Positions 42,652 through 52,737 of a stretch of 64,000 bases of DNA are shown in pieces. The stretch's first letter is position 1. Every line of letters begins with the position of its first letter. The translations under genes were made by a program, and so were the position numbers. The stretch is from Aliikangiella sp. G2MR2-5 (GTDB lineage Bacteria > Pseudomonadota > Gammaproteobacteria > Enterobacterales > Kangiellaceae), in contig NZ_JADPQF010000005.1 in the NCBI RefSeq assembly GCF_015687155.1, forward strand, positions 186,001-250,000, read 5' to 3'. The notes under the pieces are model-generated. The model saw only the letters and a list, made by a program, of their open reading frames with translations. It was not told where the DNA came from and made no database searches.

Positions 42652-42984
42652 ATGGTTGAAGAGAGAAGGCAACACACCCGTTTGCCTAAACAAGAGCACG
42701 TAAAAGTTGATGTAGTAACCGATGGACACCCAACATCGGCAGAGGTCTTTGATTGCAGTTCACGAGATTTTTCGCTTAGAGGTGTGCGTCTACATGGGGA
42801 CCACCCAATTGACCTTGGTAGTGAGGTCGAGATGACCGTTCACATGAAGGCTAACAAAACTGACTATAACCTGAGCGGCAAAGTTAAGTGGGTGACAGTA
42901 ACTACAGAAAATGAGCATCTTGCCGGTATCGAACTTTCAGATGACTCGAAAGACATGGTTGAGTGGCAAGGATTGTTTGGCTAA
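42652..42984 (+). CDS. PilZ-domain c-di-GMP receptor
   Basis: 110 residues consisting of one PilZ domain. RRQHTRLP gives the RxxxR c-di-GMP motif, and SSRDFSLRGVRLHG supplies the D/NxSxxG motif. There is no other domain, so it probably acts as an adaptor. Two diguanylate cyclases and an EAL-HDOD protein are encoded within 7 kb on either side, although not in one operon. Confidence 0.9.
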   Translation: MVEERRQHTRLPKQEHVKVDVVTDGHPTSAEVFDCSSRDFSLRGVRLHGDHPIDLGSEVEMTVHMKANKTDYNLSGKVKWVTVTTENEHLAGIELSDDSKDMVEWQGLFG

Positions 42985-43027
42985 TGAATGGGGCTTGACG
43001 CATTTGCTTAAAATAATGCGTACTACC

Positions 43028-44632
43028 TTAAGCGGCACAAATACGATTTCTGCCTGATTTCTTAGCCTGGTAGACTGCTTTATCCGCTCGGGCTAAAAGC
43101 TGGTTGAGGGTTTCGCCTAGAGGCTTGAGTTGTGAAACTCCGATGCTGATGGTTGTATCAATATTAGCAGGCTTCAAAGTCTCAACATCTTTTCTTAATT
43201 GCTCGGCTTTTTCACATGCTTTATTTAAGTCGCAGTGATCAAGGATGATGACAAATTCTTCTCCTCCAATTCGGGTAACTATGTCTTCCGAGCGACTATT
43301 CTTACTTAGCAGTTGTGCAACCTGCTTGAGTACTACATCACCAGTCAGGTGTCCGTAGGTATCATTGACTTTCTTAAAATGATCGATATCCAGTAGCATA
43401 AGAGAAAGTGCCGATTGATGACGTACCGATTCAGAAAATTTTTGACAGACCACTTCATCAAGGTAGTAACGATTGTACAATCCAGTTAAAGGATCGTGCA
43501 TTGCTTTGCCTTCAAATTCAGCATTTTTTCTCTTTAGAAAAATTACAGCAACGAGAAAAAAAATAGTCAGTAAAAGCAATAGAGTAAACAATCCATAAAG
43601 CACAAAATAACGTTTGTATTTTTCATATAGAGATTCGGGCCGGTTAAGAACAATACTATTTTCGGGAATCTTTTCCATAGAAATTTCAAATTTCTGTAGA
43701 ACCCTATAGTCAAAGATATTAACCAGCGGGCTTCCTTTTACTGCGATCTGCTCAATGGCTTTTCCATTAATAATTTGGAGACCGATTTTTGCCGCCATTT
43801 CCCCCTGAAAATTGGGACTGGTAATTTTTCCTCCAACAACGCCCTGACCAACGACATCCCAGATACAGTATGTTGGAAATCGACTGTGGTTGCTTACCAG
43901 GCGAACACTTTCTTTACTGCTTAAGGTCGTACCTGAATGCATGCGTAAATAAATCGCCCAAAGGACCAAAGAGTTTTCCGGCAAAGTTTCTAGTTTTTTG
44001 ACTAGTTCTAGTTCTGGCAGATCGTGTAGATACTCGATCTGGACGTTGGCCGAGAAAGATTTTTCTGCGTCCTCGATTAGTGATTTGAATATGTTTCCTG
44101 AGCGAGTATTGTCTGTAATAGCCCAAATCTTTTCTGTTTGCGGATGAAGACTCCTCATTAACTCCAGCGTACCGAGTACGTCATAAGACTCATAAATACC
44201 AGTAAAGTTATTTTGCGAATTCAATCGGCCGGGGTAGTAATCATTCAGGCCAGAGAATACGACAGGAGTATCTGGAAATAACTCATCTCTATACTTGAGA
44301 AGGAAGTCGAGCGCATGATCGTCGGAAGAAATGATAAGGTCAAATTTGAACAGCTGGTACTTCTGGAAATATAGTTTTTTCAGCAGCCTAAAATACTCTG
44401 TATCAGAACGTCTTTTGGTGTCCATGTAATTAACAAATAGCTCAATGTTATCCTGCTCAGTTAAAACTTCGTTAATACCAGCCATTATTCGATCAGTCCA
44501 GTGAAAGCCCTGATGATAAGAATGCAGCACCAGAACACGTTTTTTGTCCGGCGATGCTTGAGTTGGCAGGGCGAAAAGCGTGCCAAAGAGTAAGACGAAT
44601 AAAATCCGGGCGATAGTAGGTACTTGATTCAC
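43028..44632 (-). CDS. Membrane diguanylate cyclase with ABC-substrate-binding-like sensor
   Basis: 534 residues. A signal segment is followed by a periplasmic domain (about 30-330: RVLVLHSYHQGFHWTDRIMAGI and VFSGLNDYYPGRL) resembling the ABC_sub_bind sensor family. Next come a membrane helix (about 340-365), a short linker and a GGDEF domain with HDPLTGLYNRYYL and an RIGGEEF active loop, intact. It should synthesise c-di-GMP in response to a periplasmic ligand. Confidence 0.9.
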   Translation of the reverse strand: MNQVPTIARILFVLLFGTLFALPTQASPDKKRVLVLHSYHQGFHWTDRIMAGINEVLTEQDNIELFVNYMDTKRRSDTEYFRLLKKLYFQKYQLFKFDLIISSDDHALDFLLKYRDELFPDTPVVFSGLNDYYPGRLNSQNNFTGIYESYDVLGTLELMRSLHPQTEKIWAITDNTRSGNIFKSLIEDAEKSFSANVQIEYLHDLPELELVKKLETLPENSLVLWAIYLRMHSGTTLSSKESVRLVSNHSRFPTYCIWDVVGQGVVGGKITSPNFQGEMAAKIGLQIINGKAIEQIAVKGSPLVNIFDYRVLQKFEISMEKIPENSIVLNRPESLYEKYKRYFVLYGLFTLLLLLTIFFLVAVIFLKRKNAEFEGKAMHDPLTGLYNRYYLDEVVCQKFSESVRHQSALSLMLLDIDHFKKVNDTYGHLTGDVVLKQVAQLLSKNSRSEDIVTRIGGEEFVIILDHCDLNKACEKAEQLRKDVETLKPANIDTTISIGVSQLKPLGETLNQLLARADKAVYQAKKSGRNRICAA

Positions 44633-44951
44633 AGATAGATCACTTATTTTATGTATTGCCTATGCAGTTGAATATTGATACCTGTAAAGTATAGATTAAT
44701 ATTATTTAATGAGATATTTGTGATTGGTTATGGGATTAAATTAAGTTTTTTTATAAGAAAATGAATTAAATAGGAGAATAGGAGCTGGTTTAAGTGGAAT
44801 GCCCTAAGAAAACTCCGAGCTGAACAAGGAATAATTGATAGTTCCGCGTGTGTCTTTTTTTTGCTATGTTTTCTTGTATGTCTTAAGAAAGCGAAGCCTC
44901 CGCCGCATTCGGGGAGGCTTCGCTTGCAGACTTTAGTTGTTCTGGATTTTA
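44633..44951. other. Intergenic region, 319 bases
   Basis: Between two leftward genes. It holds the downstream terminator hairpin of the DUF4097 gene and presumably the cyclase promoter. No other structure is seen. Confidence 0.4.
44887..44925 (-). terminator. Terminator hairpin of the DUF4097 gene
   Basis: A 13-bp perfect stem AAGCGAAGCCTCC / GGAGGCTTCGCTT with an 11-base loop. Read leftwards, TTTCTT follows. A long, stable structure. Confidence 0.8.
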
Positions 44952-45752
44952 CTATATTTGCTTTAACTTGATTCGACCATTAACGTTATTCATTTCAATT
45001 CTTAAGTCGCCATTACCAGTTTTACCGCGCATTTCGCTACCCACGTATTTATGCTTGATGACTTCTATACCGAACTCATTACTTAAGGTTCCGCTAACGG
45101 TTTCCGCCTCAACATCAATACTGGCATCGGCTGGTAGTGAGACTTCGATATCGCCGTTAACTGACTCCAGTTCAATATTTTCAGCATTGGATATATCGTT
45201 AAAACTTAGGTTTATGTCACCGTTAACCATATCGATGTTGGTGGAGGCGGTCATACCGTCACTTTTGATGCTGCCATTAACTAATTCTGCGTGTAGTTCT
45301 CCAGTAACACCATTAATGGTCAGGTCGCCATTAACCAGTTCGATGTCTTTAAGCTTTACATTGTCAGGGACCGATAAAGTGTAGTGAACTTCGGAACTTT
45401 GATTGTTCCAGGAACTGCCGCGGTTTTCTTTATACTTGGTTTTTACTTTTAAAAGATTTTTAGAAGCACTGATATCGATGGTGATGCGATCACGCATTTC
45501 CTGGCTAGATGCCTTGATATTTGCATTTAAAGTCACCTGATCGCAGCCACATGCCTTGATAGTAACATCGCCATTCACATTCTCAAGATGAATACGACCA
45601 TTACTATCAAAATTATAGGTTTTACTAATGGTGTCAGTTACTTCTGCTTGAACTGCGTAGGAGGCCGCTAGTAACAAGCTAGAAGCGATAACCGCTTTTC
45701 CTTTTAGAGAACCCGATTTATTTAGTTGAGAATTGTTGTTTGCTGAAGCCAT
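44952..45752 (-). CDS. Exported DUF4097 beta-strand repeat protein
   Basis: 266 residues. A signal segment (about 17-35) and then many short repeats of the form ELVNGDLTI / VNGSIKSD / MVNGDINLSF / SVNGDIEVSL mark a DUF4097 beta-solenoid of a type often paired with anti-sigma or envelope stress genes. Periplasmic or membrane-associated. It is followed by a strong terminator. Role unknown. Confidence 0.85.
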   Translation of the reverse strand: MASANNNSQLNKSGSLKGKAVIASSLLLAASYAVQAEVTDTISKTYNFDSNGRIHLENVNGDVTIKACGCDQVTLNANIKASSQEMRDRITIDISASKNLLKVKTKYKENRGSSWNNQSSEVHYTLSVPDNVKLKDIELVNGDLTINGVTGELHAELVNGSIKSDGMTASTNIDMVNGDINLSFNDISNAENIELESVNGDIEVSLPADASIDVEAETVSGTLSNEFGIEVIKHKYVGSEMRGKTGNGDLRIEMNNVNGRIKLKQI

Positions 45753-45850
45753 TATTAAAATCTCCTGTTATTGGAATTTTCTGGTGTTTGCAATCATTGA
45801 CGAAGGAATCAGCAAAGAGGTTTAAAATGGCTTAAAAAATCGATGTAACA

Positions 45851-45870
45851 AAATATGAACAAATATGAAC
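45851..45870. repeat. 10-bp tandem duplication
   Basis: AAATATGAAC occurs twice in direct succession, 10 bases from the end of trxC. Confidence 0.9.
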
Positions 45871-45879
45871 AATATACCT

Positions 45880-46332
45880 TCAATTGTTTGTCAGTTGCTC
45901 AATAACCCACTGTTGTAGCTGGGGTAGGGGCAGTGCCCCGGATAGGCGGCCGATTTCACGTCCTCCTCTAAATAACGCCAGAGTCGGAATCGAGCGAATG
46001 TTAAAATCTACTGAAACTTGCTGATTTTGCTGAGTGTCTACTTTGAGCAACCGAAGCTGATTACCAACCAGTGAGGCAAATTTTTCATAAGCTGGTGCAA
46101 ACTGGATACAGGGGCCGCACCAGGGCGCCCAAAAATCCACCAGCACCGGGAGCCCAGAATGCCTTAAATGGCGAGCAAGACCTTCTGCGTTGACGTTAAT
46201 TGGTACTCCTTGAAATAGTTTTTCTTTGCACTGTGCGCAAATAGGAGTCTCATCGAGGCGGCTCGCCGGAAATTGATTTACTGTATTACATTGACCGCAA
46301 ACCAGTCGTATTTTGTCGTCTATATTTTTCAC
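45880..46332 (-). CDS. trxC: Thioredoxin 2
   Basis: 150 residues from the GTG at 46332; a TTG at 46362 would add ten residues. Starts upstream of the zinc motif are hard to rank because no clear ribosome-binding site precedes either. The N-terminal zinc finger has CGQC and CAQC. The thioredoxin domain has the FWAPWCGPC active site and the cis-Pro motif RSIPTLALF. TrxC reduces disulfides and is often induced by oxidative stress. It is divergent from the DUF808 gene across about 200 bases. Confidence 0.9.
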   Translation of the reverse strand: MKNIDDKIRLVCGQCNTVNQFPASRLDETPICAQCKEKLFQGVPINVNAEGLARHLRHSGLPVLVDFWAPWCGPCIQFAPAYEKFASLVGNQLRLLKVDTQQNQQVSVDFNIRSIPTLALFRGGREIGRLSGALPLPQLQQWVIEQLTNN

Positions 46333-46565
46333 AGATTTTTGTCTTTTGAGTGTTAAAATCAATAGTCTAGAGGAGCAGGCTTTGTTCTCTTCAGAACTTC
46401 AAGTCTTAAGTTGTGGCCGATTATAAGCCTTCACAATTGGTTAATCATAGAGTCAATAAGCTACAGGGTTCAAGCGTTATTCTTATAGCGCTTGTTTGCC
46501 ATTGAAAATCCCGATAGGATAGTGCGGTTTACACGCCCCAAAAATAGTAGAAAAGAAGGAGTTCT

Positions 46566-47528
46566 ATGGCTGGCTCAAGTTTACTTGCATTAATTGATGA
46601 TATCGCGACTGTGCTGGATGATGTTGCTATTCTCAGCAAAGTTGCCGCGAAGAAAACTGCGGGGGTACTGGGAGATGATCTGGCGCTTAACGCAGAGCAG
46701 GTTTCCGGGGTAAGAGCTGAACGCGAAATTCCTGTTGTCTGGGCTGTGGCCAAAGGGTCTTTTAAGAATAAGCTGATTTTGGTTCCTGCTGCATTAGCTA
46801 TTAGCGCGGTTATTCCCTGGCTCATTCTCCCTTTATTGATGTTGGGAGGCGCTTATTTATGTTTTGAAGGGTTTGAAAAAGTTGCCCACCACTTTCTGCA
46901 TAAAGATGAGGATAACGCCCAGAAAGAAGCCATTATGGATGCGCTAAAAGACCCCAACCTTGATATGGTGGAGTTTGAAAAAAACAAAATAAAAGGAGCG
47001 ATTCGAACTGATTTTATCTTGTCCGCTGAAATTATTGTTATTGCTCTGGGAACTGTAAAAGATGCTGCCTTTGGGATGCAGGTTGCAGTGGTGTCCGGGA
47101 TAGCTGCAGTGATGACGGTAGGGGTTTATGGGCTGGTTGCTGGAATTGTTAAACTGGATGATGCTGGTTTTTATTTGATTAAGGAAAAGACCGATGGCTT
47201 CGTTGGTAAATTCAAGCGCATGTTGGGCAGGGGATTGCTGTCTTTTGCTCCTTTACTCATGAAGTTATTATCCGTTGCCGGAACTATTGCAATGTTCCTG
47301 GTTGGTGGAAGTATTCTAATTCATGGAATTGCACCTGTTGAAGAATTAATCCATCATCTGGAAGAATGGGTTAACCAATTGACTATTGGCGGTGCATTTT
47401 TGGCTGTTGTTTCAGCTATGATCGCAGAAGCTTTATTTGGCATAGTTGCCGGAGGAGTGGTTCTGTTGCTTGTGAATAGTATACAAAAAATATTGCCTAA
47501 AAAGCAGAAAATCTCAAAGGCCGACTAA
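46566..47528 (+). CDS. DUF808-family inner-membrane protein (YedI-like)
   Basis: 320 residues. The N-terminus [43 protein letters not shown] is the highly conserved opening of DUF808 proteins such as E. coli YedI. About six hydrophobic helices follow. The function is unknown. AAGGAG lies 7 bases before the start codon. The last codons overlap the convergent EAL-HDOD gene by 4 bases. Confidence 0.9.
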   Translation: MAGSSLLALIDDIATVLDDVAILSKVAAKKTAGVLGDDLALNAEQVSGVRAEREIPVVWAVAKGSFKNKLILVPAALAISAVIPWLILPLLMLGGAYLCFEGFEKVAHHFLHKDEDNAQKEAIMDALKDPNLDMVEFEKNKIKGAIRTDFILSAEIIVIALGTVKDAAFGMQVAVVSGIAAVMTVGVYGLVAGIVKLDDAGFYLIKEKTDGFVGKFKRMLGRGLLSFAPLLMKLLSVAGTIAMFLVGGSILIHGIAPVEELIHHLEEWVNQLTIGGAFLAVVSAMIAEALFGIVAGGVVLLLVNSIQKILPKKQKISKAD

Positions 47529-48766
47529 ATCATTTTACATAACTGATTTGCCCAGTTAATTGCGTGCTCATGAGCCGAGAAAAGTTCGATATTGTCTTCA
47601 TCGGACATTTTCTGGCTCATTTCCCAGTTACCCATTTCCAGAGCCATAACATACTTAAGCACTTCGCCTTTTTTTCCTTCTTCTTTCAATATGGCCCGAT
47701 TAATATCCTCCGCTAAATCCAGCTTTTCGATCAGCCACTTTTTGTCAGCCATCATAACTGCATCAATCGCAGAGAATAAACCTACCGTAAAAAAACTGTC
47801 CGGGTTTTCATAGCCTTTATTTTCTGCAAAGATTTCACATGCACGAGCACGGGTTAATAATATTCTGAAGAGTTCGGTTGATGACCCTGAATTACCGGCA
47901 AGAACCATTGCCATAGACCATTTTTTTATTTGATTCAGACCGAGAAAAACAACCGCTTCCTTAAGACTATTCACTTTTCTGGGTAACCGACAAAGGGGAC
48001 TATTGATTATTTTAAGTATCTGATAGCTTAAATTGGTGTCGCGAGAGATAGAGTGGCTAAGAGCGTCAATGGTTATCTCTGGATCTTGTAATTGGGCAAC
48101 AATTTGAAGTGCTATTTCGGAACTGTTGGATATCTTTTTTCCGTAAACCAATTGCGGCTTTTCCAGAAAGTAACCTTGAAAAAGTTCAAATCCAATGTCT
48201 CTGCAGAATTCATGAATAGCTTGTGTTTCAACTTTTTCGGCAAGAAATGAAGGTCGTTGTTCCAGGTTTACCAATACATCATGCTCCAATCGTTGCATTT
48301 GGGATTTTAGCTCATCCTTGTCGGTAATCATCAAGTCAATTTTAATATAATCTAGCAGAGGTAAAAGTTCGTCAAAGCTATTGTCGAATGCGTAGTCATC
48401 AAGAGCAAACTGAAATCCTTTCTGTCTGAGTTGCTTAATCCTGTCGAGCAAAAGCTTATCTATAAATGTGTCTTCAACGATTTCGACCACCAGCCGACTG
48501 GGATGAACCGGTAGGAAAAAGTCTGAAAGAAGCAGTCGTCGTGTAAGATTGATGAAGACCTTAACATAAGGAGCTTCTTCATCATTCAGGATGCCTCCAC
48601 AGTAGTTGATTAATAGTTCACTGGAGGCCTTGTTTCCATCTTCGAATATGGCAGCATCCGGATGCAGGTTTCTGTAAAGCAGTTCGTAGCCATATAGCTT
48701 GTTATTGCCATCAAAAATAGGTTGTCTTGCAAAAAGAATATCAGTGCAATTTGATTCCATAGGCAT
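47525..48766 (-). CDS. EAL-HDOD signalling protein (CdgJ/YuxH-like)
   Basis: 413 residues. The N-terminal domain (about 1-200) opens with [21 protein letters not shown], where the EAL glutamate motif has become [13 protein letters not shown] is a degenerate counterpart of the catalytic Asp pair, so it is probably a non-catalytic EAL domain. The C-terminal HDOD domain (about 205-400: [29 protein letters not shown]) follows. Such proteins bind rather than degrade c-di-GMP and regulate motility in relatives. It overlaps the end of the DUF808 gene. Confidence 0.9.
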   Translation of the reverse strand: MPMESNCTDILFARQPIFDGNNKLYGYELLYRNLHPDAAIFEDGNKASSELLINYCGGILNDEEAPYVKVFINLTRRLLLSDFFLPVHPSRLVVEIVEDTFIDKLLLDRIKQLRQKGFQFALDDYAFDNSFDELLPLLDYIKIDLMITDKDELKSQMQRLEHDVLVNLEQRPSFLAEKVETQAIHEFCRDIGFELFQGYFLEKPQLVYGKKISNSSEIALQIVAQLQDPEITIDALSHSISRDTNLSYQILKIINSPLCRLPRKVNSLKEAVVFLGLNQIKKWSMAMVLAGNSGSSTELFRILLTRARACEIFAENKGYENPDSFFTVGLFSAIDAVMMADKKWLIEKLDLAEDINRAILKEEGKKGEVLKYVMALEMGNWEMSQKMSDEDNIELFSAHEHAINWANQLCKMI

Positions 48767-49129
48767 TTGATTCTAGTAGGTTATGTTTTTGTTAGCGACA
48801 AAAGGTTTATCGTCAATTTGTGAGAAAGCTTGAGCGATAAGTTGAAGAGCTATCAATAAATATGAGTTTAGTTTAAATTTGTCAGTTTTCCGAGCTATGT
48901 CGAAAATCTGCCATAAGTTCATCTTGTCTAATAGTGTTTTTTATTTGTCCAGGTTGGAAAGTCTCAATATCTGAAAATGGGGCTAACCTTTTCTTCAACG
49001 AATGAAGTGATTGAATTTAATGTTGTTTGTGGCATTATGATTGGCCTCCAAGTCATGCTTGATACCTATGCTGGGCCGAGTGCCCAAATGATTGAACAAT
49101 GCATAGTTACTTTATTAATGGGATATCAT
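48767..49129. other. Intergenic region with a long upstream open frame
   Basis: About 360 bases. A plus-strand frame from 48977 is open into the cyclophilin gene but reads as unstructured sequence and has no ribosome-binding site. It is most likely leader or promoter DNA. Confidence 0.4.
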
Positions 49130-49813
49130 ATGAAACTTTCAATTATCTTGAAGAGAATACTGTTTTCTATATCGCTCTTATTAGGAGTCGCAATCCTTGC
49201 AAGTTGTGGCGGTCCTAAAGAAGATCCTGCGATAGAGGCGGCGAAGGAGTTTATTGCCAAACAACAAGTCGATAAGTCCTATGTTAGCTGGAAGTTTAAT
49301 CTTCCTATGCCACCTAAGCTCAGATTTAGTCAGGATAAAGACTACTTTTGGATTTTGCGTACCAGTCAGGGCAATATGAGAATTCGGTTTATGCCTGAAG
49401 TCGCGCCTATGCACGTATCCAGCACCATTTATTTATCGATGCTCGGATTTTATGATGACCTTCGATTCCATCGAGTAATTAGCGGCTTTATGGCTCAGGG
49501 AGGAGATCCGAACGGGGACGGAACTGGCGGCCCGGGATATAAATATAACGGTGAATTCCATGTCGATGCAAAGCATGATAAGGCGGGTATATTAAGCATG
49601 GCAAATGCCGGCCCCGGGACTGATGGCAGTCAGTTTTTTATCACTTTTAAACCGACTCCACACCTGAACGGCCGTCATACTGTATTTGGTGAGCTAGTGG
49701 AAGGTAAAGACACGCTCCAAAAAATTGAGCAGTTGGGAAGTCCTATGGGCCGAACAAAAGCACCGGTTAAAATTATCAGTGCTATTATTCAGGTGGAAGA
49801 TAAAAAGAGCTAG
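49130..49813 (+). CDS. Cyclophilin-type peptidylprolyl isomerase lipoprotein
   Basis: 227 residues from the ATG at 49130, chosen because it begins directly at a lipoprotein signal peptide ending in the lipobox LASC. The catalytic domain has FHRVISGFMAQGGDPNGDGTGGPGY, FHVDAKHDKAGILSMANAGPGTDGSQFFITF and HTVFGELVEGKD, the three canonical cyclophilin stretches including the active-site Arg and the GSQFFI motif. It would help fold proteins at the membrane. A strong terminator follows. Confidence 0.9.
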   Translation: MKLSIILKRILFSISLLLGVAILASCGGPKEDPAIEAAKEFIAKQQVDKSYVSWKFNLPMPPKLRFSQDKDYFWILRTSQGNMRIRFMPEVAPMHVSSTIYLSMLGFYDDLRFHRVISGFMAQGGDPNGDGTGGPGYKYNGEFHVDAKHDKAGILSMANAGPGTDGSQFFITFKPTPHLNGRHTVFGELVEGKDTLQKIEQLGSPMGRTKAPVKIISAIIQVEDKKS

Positions 49814-49880
49814 AAGCGGGCTACTATTGCGGATTATCTACAATCAGCCTGCTTTTATAGTGGTAAGGCTGAGTAGAATG

Positions 49881-49910
49881 AAGAAGGGCGCCGTTGGCGC
49901 CCTTCTTTTT
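49881..49910 (+). terminator. Rho-independent terminator
   Basis: A 12-bp perfect stem AAGAAGGGCGCC / GGCGCCCTTCTT with a 3-base loop and a T-rich tail, 67 bases beyond the cyclophilin stop. It may also serve the convergent M28 peptidase gene. Confidence 0.9.
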
Positions 49911-49943
49911 GCTTTACAAGGATAAACCCTCGTTTGAAATGTG

Positions 49944-51605
49944 CTATTTACTTTGAGTTTCTTTCATCATGGCATCTCGTGCAGTCTTGAACTCGGTACC
50001 TTCATACCAGTTTGGCCAATCACTACTGTTCGCCAGCAAGTAACCTATTTCAAAATACATTTGCAAATCTGCGATCATCCCCTGCCAACCCCAATCTTCG
50101 CTGTAGACATCACAAACCTGGTGATAGCAACTACTGATTTTCCTGGCAACTTTCTGAGCCAGTGCAGCCTGATCTTCATTTAACGGTTTGGTTCCTCCAC
50201 CCGCGCTTAGTCCGGGAACGCCTTTTTTGGCAAGGCTAAAGTGGTCAGAACGATAGTAGTAGCCACGCTCAGGAGTAGTTTCCGGTGTTAGATCGCGGTT
50301 TTGTCGTTTAGCTGCTTTTGCCAAAACTTCCTCAAGTTCTGACTTGCCAAAACCAACAACCCTGACATCGCTTTTTAAACCGGTGATATTTAGGCTATCC
50401 ATATTAACCAGACCGACGATCTTGTTAAGAGGAAAAACAGGATGGTTGGCAAAATAGCGTGAACCGAGACGTCCCTGTTCTTCCGCGGTAACGGCAATCA
50501 AGGTGATAGAGCGTCTGGGTTGCTCTTTCAATTTGGTAAAAGCTCGTGCGATTTCCAGTAGTCCGGCAGTACCTGAGGCATTATCGTGAGCGCCGTTATA
50601 GATTCGGGTTTCACCGTCAATCTCAACCGTTCCCAGATGATCCCAGTGGGCCATATAAATAATATGTTCATCAGGGTTTTCACTGCCTTTGAGTGTCGCT
50701 ATAACATTGTTAGAACGGGTTTGCTCTACTCTATTTTTTAAAGTGATACTGGCAGTTTGCTTAAGCGGTATAGCTTTAAAGCCTTTCTTTTTGGCCATTG
50801 ATTTAGCTTTTTCAAATGGAAGTCCGGCTTTGGCAAAGAGCGCTTCGGCTTTATCCAGACTGATCCACATTTCGACATCGATCGCGGGCTCATTCACCTC
50901 ACTTGCAGGCAAGTGGTATTGCGCTCCGGACCATCCGGTTTCAATCACATTCCAGCCATAGCTGGCTGGTTTGGTTTCATGAACAATAATAGCTCCCGCG
51001 GCTCCCTGGCGAGCTGCTTCCTCATACTTGTATATCCAGCGACCATAGTAAGTCATGGTATTTCCGTTGAAGAGTTTGGGATCCTGAGTGGCATAACCGG
51101 GGTCATTGACCAGCACCACTACAGTTTTTCCTTTTACATCAACTCCCTCATAATCATTCCAGTCATATTCAGGCGCATTGATGCCATATCCCACGAATAC
51201 CAGCTCAGAATCTTTAAGACCGATGGTTGTTTCGGGTTTTCTGGAGGTTGCAACATAATTTTTCAGGTAGTCAAACTGGATGTCCCCTATCTGCAGACCT
51301 TGGGACGGTTCGCTGGTAATTGACATTAGTGGTACCGGTTGAAGATAAGAACCACCGTTGCCGGGAGTTAGTCCGAGTTGTTTAAAGCCATTAACCAGCA
51401 GTTCAGTGGTCATTTTTCCGCCAGGGGTACCAGGTGCACGCCCGGCAAACTTGTCGGAAGACAGGGTCTTTATATTTTGTTTTAGTGTGTTTAAGTCAAA
51501 CGAATCATAAGCTTTATCAAAGCTTCCATCATTAGAAGCGTTGACAGATGCACACAAGCTAATAAATGCGAGTGCGCCAGCCATTTTATTACGGATATTG
51601 ATCAA
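49944..51605 (-). CDS. M28-family metallopeptidase with PA domain
   Basis: 553 residues from the TTG at 51605, preceded by GGAG at 7-base spacing. The first internal ATG is 7 codons later, and the longer open frame lacks a ribosome-binding site. A signal peptide (AGALAFISLCASVNAS) is followed by the N-terminal part of the peptidase, a protease-associated insert (about 170-260) and the zinc motifs HWDHLG, GAHDNASGTAG, TAEEQG and DSLN. Two zinc ions should be bound. It is an aminopeptidase-type enzyme acting in the periplasm or outside. It follows the exported methyltransferase gene by 85 bases. Confidence 0.9.
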   Translation of the reverse strand: MINIRNKMAGALAFISLCASVNASNDGSFDKAYDSFDLNTLKQNIKTLSSDKFAGRAPGTPGGKMTTELLVNGFKQLGLTPGNGGSYLQPVPLMSITSEPSQGLQIGDIQFDYLKNYVATSRKPETTIGLKDSELVFVGYGINAPEYDWNDYEGVDVKGKTVVVLVNDPGYATQDPKLFNGNTMTYYGRWIYKYEEAARQGAAGAIIVHETKPASYGWNVIETGWSGAQYHLPASEVNEPAIDVEMWISLDKAEALFAKAGLPFEKAKSMAKKKGFKAIPLKQTASITLKNRVEQTRSNNVIATLKGSENPDEHIIYMAHWDHLGTVEIDGETRIYNGAHDNASGTAGLLEIARAFTKLKEQPRRSITLIAVTAEEQGRLGSRYFANHPVFPLNKIVGLVNMDSLNITGLKSDVRVVGFGKSELEEVLAKAAKRQNRDLTPETTPERGYYYRSDHFSLAKKGVPGLSAGGGTKPLNEDQAALAQKVARKISSCYHQVCDVYSEDWGWQGMIADLQMYFEIGYLLANSSDWPNWYEGTEFKTARDAMMKETQSK

Positions 51606-51690
51606 ATCTATGCTCCTTTCGGGCGACTGAACTGAGAATTTTCTGGATAAAAGCAAAGCCTTTGGCGACTTTGCTTTTATATTGAAGTAG

Positions 51691-52527
51691 TTATTTTGCC
51701 GCTGGTTTGGCAAATTTCAGGGTCATGCGGTCACTTTCACCAATTGCCGCGTACTTTGCTTTGTCTTTTTCACCAAGACTATATACTGGCGGCAGAGTCC
51801 ACACTCCTTTTTCATAGTTTCGCTGATCCTTCGGGTTGGCATTAATATCTGATTTAGCAACTAATTTAAAACCAACACTTTCAGCAAGTTTGATAACGTC
51901 AGACTCTTTCAAATAACCAAACTTTCCACTAGTATCTTCGGGATATTTATGACCAGCTCTATGCTGTACCAGGCCGAGCACTCCACCAGGTTTAAGCGCT
52001 TTAAATATTGCTTTAAATACTGCTTCGGAATGACCTCTGGAGTGCCAGTTATGAGTATTTCTGAAGGTCAGAACCATATCAGCCGAAGCAGGCTTCGCAA
52101 AATCGAGGTGGTCAGGAGCCTGCATGATGGAAAGCTTTGTTTTTCCGTATATAGCCGGGTTGTCAGCAAGTTTTTTCGCATACTTTTTAGCGTTATTCGC
52201 AAAATATTCCATGTCCGATTTCGGATCATAACCTGCGGCAATGTATAGCCCATTTTCCTTGAGGTATGGAGCGAGGATTTCACTGTACCAACCGCCGCCA
52301 GGCGATATTTCTACAACAGTCATATCGTCTCTAATGCCAAAAAACTCCAGTGTTTCCTGAGGGTGGCGGTATTTATCTCTGGCTGCGTAACTTTCTGTTC
52401 TATGCTCTCCAGCAATGACTTGCTTGAGTTTCGTATCAGCAAACGCATTTGCATTCATGGTTGCAAAAGATATAGAAAGGAAGGCAGCAGTTTTAAGTGC
52501 CATGCTAAAGTGTCTTTTTATCATCAT
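51691..52527 (-). CDS. Exported class I SAM-dependent methyltransferase-like protein
   Basis: 278 residues from the ATG at 52527. A signal peptide (MALKTAAFLSISFATMNANAFA) precedes a Rossmann-fold block VVEISPGGGWYSEILAPYL, AAGYDPKSD and DMVLTFRNTHNWHS. Similar proteins with predicted secretion are known, although methyl transfer outside the cytoplasm is hard to explain because AdoMet is cytosolic. It is encoded next to the M28 peptidase and divergent from an Lrp-type regulator. Confidence 0.8.
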   Translation of the reverse strand: MMIKRHFSMALKTAAFLSISFATMNANAFADTKLKQVIAGEHRTESYAARDKYRHPQETLEFFGIRDDMTVVEISPGGGWYSEILAPYLKENGLYIAAGYDPKSDMEYFANNAKKYAKKLADNPAIYGKTKLSIMQAPDHLDFAKPASADMVLTFRNTHNWHSRGHSEAVFKAIFKALKPGGVLGLVQHRAGHKYPEDTSGKFGYLKESDVIKLAESVGFKLVAKSDINANPKDQRNYEKGVWTLPPVYSLGEKDKAKYAAIGESDRMTLKFAKPAAK

Positions 52528-52737
52528 TTTGTTCGCTCTTTTGGCCTTGAAAAGCAACATTAAACCGTGATTTTTCAATGCTCGCAAGTCAAGTTCGCGA
52601 GGGAATCGTTTTAACCTGTTGACTTCTGCTTGTATCAGTCGGTTCTTGAAGTTGTGAATATTGGTGGTTACTGCTTCTTGCACCCTCTACTGGCCGGAGG
52701 TAGTATTTGCTCATGTGCAGGCGAGAATTACAAAAAA

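Noticed and set aside
48977-49129. N-terminal extension of the cyclophilin gene
   Set aside because: The ATG at 49130 starts a textbook lipoprotein signal peptide; the extension would bury it and has no ribosome-binding site.
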